Positions 53,356 to 64,000 of a stretch of 64,000 nucleotides of DNA are shown here, one piece after another; position 1 is the first letter of the stretch; each line of letters opens with the position of its first letter. The translations under genes and the position numbers were made by a program. Source of the DNA: Chionoecetes opilio (lineage: Eukaryota > Arthropoda > Malacostraca > Decapoda > Majidae); assembly GCA_016584305.1 (NCBI GenBank), contig JACEEZ010015238.1, positions 236,001-300,000 on the forward strand. Reading direction: 5' to 3'. The notes beneath the pieces were generated by a model. The model was not told where the DNA came from, made no database searches, and worked only from the letters and a program-made list of their open reading frames with translations.

Positions 53356-55549
53356 TGTTATGAACGTGCTCCTGAGACAACTCGAGCTCAAGTTTACCCA
53401 AGCTCAAGAAGCCGGTTTGTTGTGGTCCAGACTCAGGCCGAGACCCAAGAAGCCACGAGGGTCAGTGTTGCCAAACTAGCGCGAAACGCGCTAGTTCTGG
53501 CGCTTTGGCATCACAAACAGCGCGTACATTTTGTGTTTTGCGCATAGCGCCTTTTTCAGTGCATTTTTATTCAATCTGGTGCATGTTCTAGCGCATTTCT
53601 AGAAATCCATGGCTATAGGTAAGGTTAGTATAAATGTACTTAAGACTGTACTTCAAGCTTTGTTGAAATATAACTACAAGGCAACTATATACTTCGTATT
53701 GTACATACGTACTACGTACATGCCCACCTCACCTCTGAACTCAGCCGCCGCCTCAGGCCCACCTGTCAGCGTGGCCACCGAGACATCTCTCTCGGTGGCC
53801 ACGCTGTCAGGCGCCAGCGAGCCTTCACCTGACCTCTGACCGCAGCCGCCGCCTGCCTGGCGCCAGCCAGCGGCTAGCCGGGGGCGGCTGGCGCCTGGGA
53901 ACGTGGAGAAAGAGGAAGAGGAAGGAGAGAAGGATAAATAAGGAGAGAGAAGGAGAAAGAGAATGAGAGAGAGATGAGTATAATAACGGGGGTGGACGAG
54001 AGAGAAATCGACGATATGTTGTGATGACACAAGCTATCCTATATCTACCAAGAGAGGAGAGATTTTGCTGACCGAGGGAGATATGAGTGTCCACGGAGAG
54101 AAGATGACTGGTGAGGGAGAAAGTGAGAAAGTGAGAAGGAGAGTGGCTTGGCGGCTACGCAGTCACCACTCACCAGTCACTGGCAGTCAGTCATCACATA
54201 CAAGTCTGTAGTGATGCTAAAATTATTAACATATTGTGCCTGGCGACATTAGTGCAGTGGCAAGTGACTGGCGACTATAGTGTTATCTGCTAGTATGTAA
54301 ATCCTAATCATGAACCGTTATTATTATTATTATTATTATTATAGTAGTAGTAGTAGTAGTAGTAGTAGTAATATTAATATTATTATAGCAGCAACAGAAG
54401 CAGTAGCATTATCAATACACTGTAAAAGTAATAATGCTTAATACTATTATAATACCATTATCTAGCTACTATTACAATAATCAATAGAGGGGAGGATTTT
54501 TTTACTTTTTTATATATATTTATTTACATCTATTACATATATATACATATACATATACATATGCACATACATACACATACACATACATACATACATAAAA
54601 AACAGTAATATGACCGGGCATCAGCCGCAGCCACAGTCAGGTCACAGATGGGCGGGGCCTAAGTATGGTAGAGTTACTTTGGGCGGGGCGTGAGGTCACT
54701 TGAGGTGAGGAGACAAAAACTTTTCTAGCGCATTTCATACCTCAATCCAGCTCTTTTACGTCCGGCACATTTGGCAACACTGACGAGGGTAGAGGGGACG
54801 CCGGCGAGCAGGGAATAGAAGGGGGAAATGCGGTCCCCAGGGGAGTTTAGAGACTCGCCTGGCCCGTAAGTACCTCAGGGTCAGGTAAGCCAAGGGTAGA
54901 GGAAGTTCCCTGTGGTAAGAGGCGTCTGTGGAGGTGACAAATAGACTGTTCCAGCTGTGTGTGGCGCCGTGACGAGGCGGCCACCGTGGTGTAACCCCTG
55001 TGGTAGTGAGTGCGGCGCCTGTACGAGGCGGCCGGCACTGTGCTGTGCCTGGGGTGGCACTGTGTGGCGTTGGGAGGCACGGGGGACTTCCTGAGAGAGG
55101 AATTGCCCCTGTGGAGTAGTGGCGCCGGACGAGGCGGCCACTGTAGTGTGTCTGTGAAAGGTACTGGGGTTGTGTGGGGGTTATGTAGCGTCTACCTACG
55201 ACGGCCGAGGAAGAGGTCGGGGTTGTGACGTTGCATTGGTGTCAGGAGTTGTAGATTTGTAGTGAGTGACCTTGCAACTTGTACTGTGAGTTACTTCAAT
55301 ATAACACCGTGAAAGGACCCTTGTGTTTGCCTAAACCTTTCCCTCCTGAGTGTGTGAACAGCCAGAGAAGGAGAACCCAGCCTGGTAAGTCCTCCATTCC
55401 TAGCACGAGTCCTGTTTACGAGCTACGCGTCCCCCCCCTCTGTCTTAAGCACCTGCCTGCTTCCCTGCATCTCAAGAGAGCAGCCCGGAGTAGGTGTAGC
55501 TGAGGATAGTGAAGGTAAGGAAGGGGTAGGGGGGGGGGGGTTCGTTGCA
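53356..55549 (+). mobile_element. LTR retrotransposon remnant with a hAT element in its LTR
   Basis: GTAT flanks both sides (53352-53355 and 55550-55553). At 59298-59301 the same repeat R reads GACGTATATGGCC without insertion, giving an empty site. The LTR starts TGTTATGAACGTGC and ends TGACGTTGCA at 55235. TGGTGTCAGGAGTTGTAG follows at 55237 as a primer-binding site. After removal of the 1.3 kb hAT the LTR is about 550 bp. Only about 300 bp of interior remains, then TTCGTTGCA at the right edge, so nearly all coding sequence and most of the second LTR are lost. Confidence 0.75.
53463..54782. mobile_element. Non-autonomous hAT-type element, 1320 bp
   Basis: Starts CAGTGTTGCCAAACTAG and ends with the complement of CAGTGTTGCCAAATGTG. 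It is flanked by the perfect octamer ACGAGGGT (53455-53462 and 54783-54790). CAG-type ends with 8-bp duplications are typical of hAT. The interior has (TTA)n/(GTA)n at 54318-54370, an imperfect TACATA tract at 54540-54597, and an inverted TGGCCACCGAGA/TCTCGGTGGCCACG pair at 53772-53806. No transposase. Confidence 0.85.
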
Positions 55550-55553
55550 GTAT

Positions 55554-56029
55554 ATATAGCCGCATCAACAAACTTCACAAAATATGTTATTACCTCATTA
55601 TAAGGCACGAAACCAACTTTAAATTAATTATAACTTATAAGAATATGTACATAAGAATGTTATGAACAACCACTCGTATATGAACAATCTCCGAGGTTCA
55701 CAAAAGAAATTAGGAAATTAAAATTCTGGCGGTATATGTATAGTATCTATATCCTTAACCAAAACGCCTCTATTATATATACTATGCCACTCTACAAACA
55801 TGGCAGAGTGGTATATAGAGTATCCTTTGTTCTCTCAACAACATATTACAAACCATTCTGTGCGGGCAGTTTTTAAAATGGTTTGCTACTTGGTCTCATT
55901 TTGCAGCTTAGATCATTTTATCGATCACAGTCTATTCTGAAATTCGAAATATGTAGAGGAAATTACCAAAAATGTGAGTATAACTTCGAAAATTTGTGAA
56001 AAATTGACACATTACTCGACAGAAAAATT

Positions 56030-56077
<48 letters not shown>

Positions 56078-57231
56078 ACACATCATTTTTTTCCTCATCT
56101 CATGACGTAGCTGACTAAATTTGCTATATATTAGTATATAAATTATTGTATTTAGACCAAAAATAAGGCGTACACACGAGAATAAATTTGACGAATAATT
56201 TGTGTCACCGGGCCTAACTCGCCCACGATAGTAGATGGACGTTTCAAGGACACCGTTAGAGATACAGCTTGGCAAACACCAGAAATGGATTCAGCACAAA
56301 AAATACCCCTAGAAAAATGTGTTTGCCAACTTTTACTCAAAAATGCCTGTGTGTGTTAAGTTATCTCAAAATTGTCCCAGTCTATTAGTGGAAATGGGAC
56401 GCGAATTGGCTAGGGAGGGGGGGGGGATAAACGAGAGCGGCACCGCGCGCGACTGTACTCTTGTTAATCCCAAACCAGACTCTCCGAAGCCCGCATTCCC
56501 GGGCCCCAAGCGGCCAAAGCTCCGCCCACATTTTTCCCGCCACAAACCTTCCAGCCAATCACATATCCTGCACGTACACCCAGGGCGGCATCATGTGTAC
56601 GTACAGACGAACACACACCGCAACCAAGCGTTACACCCACACATAAACGCACACACCCACCGTACATACAGACATACACCCAACTGCCATCACACGTCCA
56701 CCACCGTTCCACATTAACCTCCACACTGAACCCACATTCATGACAATATTATACCTCCATGGGGTCTATAGAGGTCATGGAGCTATAAACAAGCTATAAC
56801 AGGGGCCGTAGCCACGGGTGGGCTATGGGGGCATATTAGCCTCCAAAAAAACTCATTAGCCTCCCCCCCAATTTTTTTTTTACCTCGAAGCGTGTATGAT
56901 TTACCTACACACAAGGCAAAAAATGCGAACATTTAAACAGGATTTACTACTTCTAAACTATATGTGGGGTTTGAGACAAAGGATGGCTGGCTAAGCCAAT
57001 GTTATACTGAGCTTCCTTACAATGCTAAGGCCGGGCGCGCACTGGCCACCGGCCCACCGCGCTACTGAGCATGGCGCAGTTGCCAGCTCTCACAAGTTTC
57101 ACAACTCCCACCAAGATTGTAGGAGCGAGAAGAAATGAAATGCCATGTCGATATGAACTAAACTATACAACAAAAACAAAACTAGTCCAACTGAATAAAA
57201 CAAAAAGTGTAGGCACTATTGGGTGACGTAT
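55554..57231. other. Repeat 'R' right half, poly-T tract; otherwise unrecognised
   Basis: 55554-55775 completes repeat R. A run of 41 T residues lies at 56034-56074. 56450-56720 is C/A-rich with ACACACAC-type sequence and no credible frame. No gene was recognised to 57231. Confidence 0.55.
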
Positions 57232-57650
57232 TCACCCAGCCATCCCGGGCGGGACTTGTGCCTCTGCGGTCGTTCTCTCCTTGGGGGGGCATGCAGCTAC
57301 CTCTGGGACGGATGACTCCTGGAACGGTGGGTGCGACTCCGTTGTGTGCCTAGGGTTTGGATGGCCAGATGGTGTCGTCGCCTCCTTCAGATGACCGCGG
57401 GTGCGTAGTGATATGCGGTCACTTCCGCCATCCTTACTGCGTACTGGCGGTGCGGGTGAGCTTCGACAACGGTACCCGACCTGCTCCATGCCTTGGTGCC
57501 CTGGTCCCGAACCCAGACGCGGGCTCCTGGTTGTAAGTGGCGTCGCTAGCGATACTGGTCTCACGTTGTTGCTGCACTTTCTCGTGGTGTTGCGCCAGCC
57601 ATCTGCGTTTCCCTCTCGTCTAGGGAACGCCGCCACTGGGGGTATACCAT
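57232..57650 (-). pseudogene. gypsy pol 3' end (post-integrase region), minus strand
   Basis: On the minus strand ARVWVRDQGTKAWSRSGTVV and EAHPHRQYAVRM are followed, after a one-base shift, by DGGSDRISLRTRGHLKEA. This is the conserved pattern at the C-terminus of gypsy integrases (a V..D..T..W...G.V.E block followed by RQY.V..DGS.R...R.R..L). A Pro/Ser-rich tail follows. The frameshift and the absence of the rest of pol make it a remnant. Confidence 0.7.
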
Positions 57651-57667
57651 AATTGTAGTTCTGGAGG

Positions 57668-58572
57668 CGGATGCTGAAAGCGAGTTAGGGCGCATCCACT
57701 CGGGCGCCTGTGATTAAGGCAAACTGCTCCTACCGCCTATGCTCAAAAGAGGAAGCCGCCTTAATTATTAGCACCGCTTAAGGCGCTGAAACTTAAGGCA
57801 TGGTCCGACCCTGACTTAGTGAGCTGTTGCTGGCCTTTGACAGACATTCATCTTCTATTTAGAAGGCAAATACAGCCTTGTTATAGTTATTACAAAGTAA
57901 CAATTGGTGTTTACGTAATAATAGTGTTGCAGTGTGCATGAATCGACCGTGGAAGACTAAATATGGCACTAGGGTGTTAAATGTTGGCGATAGCATAATG
58001 TTGTGTGCTTTGAGCTGCAAGCTGGTCCAGCCGGCGAAGCGACTGCATGGATGTGCTAAGAAAATGTTACAGAGAGTGCTCTGCCCGCACTAAAATGTTG
58101 TACTTTTACACGGTATTATCAAACTACCAGATGATATTTAGGAAAACTGAACATACCATCATCTCCACGAGACATTACTGCATATTACGAATATAAAAAG
58201 GTTACAGTAAACTATACCTAGAATAAGATAATGAGAGCAAAATGAAATAGTGTATAAACAACTTTTTTCTTTCACCTTTTTCACTCATAGTCTCGGAATC
58301 AGCACACCTTTCCGATTATGATGGTATATGACACGTCCTAATGCAAAAATATGTAGGTGGTCAAAAATTGCAATGAACATCAAACTTGTGACGGAACAGC
58401 TTTTCGCCGGGGCGAGCGCTGCTTCCCTAGCCATAGTGGTGGTGAGGGAGGGATCGAGGCACAAAAATTCAAATTCTTGTTTCGGTGGAGAAGTGTTCAA
58501 GCCTTGTGATTGGTCGAAGCTGCCTAAGAGGCGCTCAGACAGGCAACGTGATTGGCTAGTAGGATTCTCAGA
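57668..58572 (+). repeat. Second copy of the 26.2 kb repeat element (right-truncated)
   Basis: Collinear with 26245-27155: GGCGCCTGTG, CAGACATTCATCTTCT, CACGTCCTAATGCAAAAATA and AGGCAACGTGATTGGCTAGT all occur in order. The right end is missing; similarity stops at about 58572, where LINE endonuclease sequence begins. Confidence 0.75.
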
Positions 58573-58640
58573 ACAAGAGACATTCTCCTTCTACATCTCC
58601 TTCTCTTCAGTTTCACGCACCTCGGTAGGAGCGTACACTG

Positions 58641-61404
<2,764 letters not shown>

Positions 61405-61708
61405 GTACACTGCAACAAGAGACATGAAACCCAGAGTGTGTTTCATCCTCACCCTCATTATACGCTCATCAACCAGAGTAACCTCAACAACCGACGACTG
61501 CAGTTTACTGGAGATGCCTATAGCTACTCCCCAGACACGGTGACCATTGCTCACGCCGGACCAGTAGTAGGTGTAACCCCCACTGCTAGTCTCGCCACTG
61601 CCAGGCCTTCTCGTCTCAGAGAGTCCCACTATATCCACCCTCAGCTTACTGAGCTCGCCCGATAGGAGAGGTTGTCGATGATCGTCTGAGAGACTCAGAA
61701 CGTTCCAG

Positions 61709-62505
61709 AGCCCATACTTATAGAGATTTAGGATTCGTCCTAGGATTCGTCCTAACCCTGCGTCCTAAGGTTCGAGGAAAGTCTAAGACGCGTCCTAAGA
61801 CGGCGGCTTAGGACGAAGCGCTGAGCGCTACATTTAGCAAGAGTCCAATTTGGATTTCATGAAATATCACTACTAAGAGTCATCAGAAAGGTATAAAAAT
61901 ATCAAAAAACAGAAGATTAATATTTCTATGATAATTGCTGAAGACTACAACGAATGAATTCATCTATAAGGATAATTGTACCAGATATGCTACGTTCCGT
62001 TCGAAAGACACAAGCATTGACATGGTCTTCGCTCTATCAACGAGGAAAGATAATTGTTTTCAGGACAACTGGACGAGACTTTCATCCTTGGCCAGCTCTT
62101 TCAAGCAAGGAAAAATGTCCTATGTCCTGCGTGGGGAATTTTCCATGCCATTTCCATTTTCTTCCATAGCGAGAGATGCGTCAAGGACTACCGGTTATAA
62201 TGGACGAGGACTTCGCGGTCGTTTTCAAAGACACCGACTATTTTTTCCTGGCCTACAATAGGTGCTTTTTCTAATGGAGATAGGGTTACAATGGACGAGA
62301 GTTTCGCGGTCGTTTTCAGAGACACCGACTATTTTTTCTTGGCCTACAATAGGTGCTTGTTCTAATGAAGTTTTATTTTGCGCAAACCCATAAAAAAAAA
62401 AGATTAAAAAAATCTATACTTTGTGGTTAAGGTTAGGTTAGGTTTCATTAAAACCCTTACAGTTAGGTTAGGTTTCATTAAAACCTATAAAGTTAGGTTA
62501 AGTTT

Positions 62506-62539
<34 letters not shown>

Positions 62540-63938
62540 GCAAAATAAAACTATCTCCATTAGAGCAAACACCTATTGTAGGCCAAGAAAAAATAGTCGG
62601 TGTCTCTGTAAACGACCGTGAAACTCTCGTCCATTATTACCGGAGATAGTTTTATTTTGCGCAAACCCAGTTTAAAAAAAAAAAAAAATCATCACCGAAT
62701 TTTATGGTACCATTTCCATTAAAAACACTATCTCCATCAGAAAAATCACGAAAACTTGGCCGGGAAAGATTTGTCAGAGTCTTATAGGTTTTAATGAAAC
62801 CTATAATGTTAGATTAGATATACTTTCTGGTTAAGGTTAGGGGTAAATCTTAAGAACAAAGGCTCCACCCTCTATCTTCTTCTTATAGCCAACAAGCTTG
62901 GGGACATGTGGGAAACCGGGGTTTTGGGTGGGGGAGCACACGCATAAGGGAAATATGGCCCCCCACAAAAAATCCCTAAACTAGGGATATTCCCTAGTTC
63001 ATGAACTTTATCGGGGAAATATTTCCCCGATTAAGTCTATGTACTAGGGAAATTTCCCTAGTTTAGGGATTTTTTGTGGGGAGCCATATTTCCCTTATGA
63101 GTGTGCTCGTTTTGTGGGGGAGCACACATATAAGGGAAATATTTCAACGATAAAGTCCATGAACTAGGGAAATTTCCCTAGTTTAAGGATTTTTTTGTGG
63201 GGGCCATATTTCCCTTATGTGTGTGCTCCCCCATCCAAAAACCCAGGTTTCCACCATGTCCCCAAGCTTGTTGGCCATAAGAAGAAGATAGGAGATTGAG
63301 CCTTTATTCTAAAGATGGCAAACTCTACAGACCTAACCTAATAATGCTGATACATACACTACCTAGAATCTAGTTCTTTCAACCAAAAACTGTTAAGTTA
63401 GGTTAGAGGTGGGGTTTGGTATATTAACAGATGATATCAAGAACAAATAAGAAAATTATCAAGACTACGGCAGTGGGAAGAGAAATAGAGTTATATGGAT
63501 ATTGTTCCATGGCTTAATAAATCACGACTTATTCAATCTAAAAAAAAAATATTTTTAGTGAGCCTACTCTAAATCGCTTTTATTCTCAACATGATACCAT
63601 TCTTCATCAACAGTTTGGTGGAGGATGCACTTCAATCTGTATCACGATACATGATATCAAGGCAGGAGGAACATGACCACCTCAAAGAGTGAATTCACAC
63701 TCGTGACTTGAGTCATGCACTGATCGCCGTATTTTTTTCCGTGTTGCTTGATATTACATCTCCCACTAGTCTGTCACATATATAATCCCTTCTCGGTCCA
63801 AGCAGGATCGCTTGATTAGTTATGTATCAACAAGTTCGTCCAGTACATCTCTCCTGTCACGAAAAGTTCTCAGGAGTGGGTGGAGCACTCCATGTTTACG
63901 TCTTAGGACGAGTCTTAGCCGCCGCCCTGCTCGCTAGC
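61709..63938. mobile_element. CAG-target TIR element, copy B (right-truncated)
   Basis: Starts with AGCCCATACTTATAGAGATT preceded by CAG. It is collinear with copy A: 61709-62150 with 42804-43235; 62165-62360 with 43350-43547; 62360-63345 with 44395-45405; and 63345-63938 with 46430-47035. It lacks the telomere-array module, the hairpin segment and about 1.0 kb (45407-46426 of A). The last ~140 bp and the right terminal repeat are missing. Confidence 0.8.
62283..62643. repeat. Inverted repeat of the GACACCGACTATTTTTTC unit
   Basis: The arm 62283-62398 (ATGGACGAGAGTTTCGCGGT through ATTTTGCGCAAACC) pairs with 62535-62643 around a spacer of T-runs and TTAGG-type sequence. A further direct copy of the unit precedes it at 62190-62275. 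The same layout is in copy A (43389-43547 with 44600-44710). Confidence 0.7.
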
Positions 63939-64000
63939 AGAGTACCATATACAGAGTAAACCCACTTCGTATACGAACAGGAAAATCTGGCAACTCCGGT
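63939..64000. other. Window edge, unrecognised
   Basis: Sequence replacing the missing end of copy B. Nothing recognised. Confidence 0.4.

Overview
The window looks like intergenic, repeat-saturated nuclear DNA of an arthropod, most likely a decapod crustacean. The evidence is the many TTAGG-based tandem arrays (TTAGG is the usual arthropod telomere repeat), LINE and LTR families of the kind I associate with decapods, long CA, CT and TA microsatellites, and A/T runs of about 40 nt. No intact host gene, rRNA, tRNA or CRISPR array was recognised. Everything identifiable is a mobile element, a broken element, or a tandem array. The order-level assignment is inference from repeat style.

Layout. 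1-505: LINE 3' tail split by a foldback element. 1239-2020: TA-flanked element carrying a LINE fragment. 2985-5048: LINE reverse transcriptase (minus) split by a 1.04 kb TA-flanked element; a second copy of that element lies at 8653-9690. 5432-6606: TTAA-flanked element. 6863-7446: Merlin-type transposase pseudogene. 10770-18625: two related elements with GG-starting termini and telomere-like arrays, each hosting further insertions; the second has a perfect 8-bp target duplication. 20784-25852: complete but decayed Ty3/gypsy element. 26002-28829: TTAA-flanked element containing an 0.87 kb near-perfect palindrome. 28998-29452: minisatellite. 30097-36540: a second gypsy element, split by an inverted-repeat segment holding a 2.6 kb LINE, itself split by a 1.59 kb TA-flanked element.

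37072-39600 and 48131-53061: two LTR elements with a protease-like segment but no recognisable reverse transcriptase. 40599-42058: 5' part of a LINE with zinc-finger ORF1 and endonuclease. 42804-47174 and 61709-63938: two copies of a 3-bp-target-site element; one carries a telomere-array module that the other lacks. 53356-55549: LTR remnant with a hAT element inside its LTR. 57232-57650: gypsy pol 3' end. 58641-61404: hAT-type element inside a LINE endonuclease.

How the parts relate. The window is a nested stack whose insertion order can be read, because six insertions can be compared either with a paralogous empty site in the same window or with a reading frame restored on their removal. The most unusual material is a set of short transposon-like modules whose cores are telomere-like minisatellites (TTAGG runs separated by a TATACTTTGTGG spacer, or a ~35-bp GGTTAGG-containing unit). 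Such cores occur in at least two structurally different element types, so a telomere-like sequence appears to have been spread by DNA transposons.
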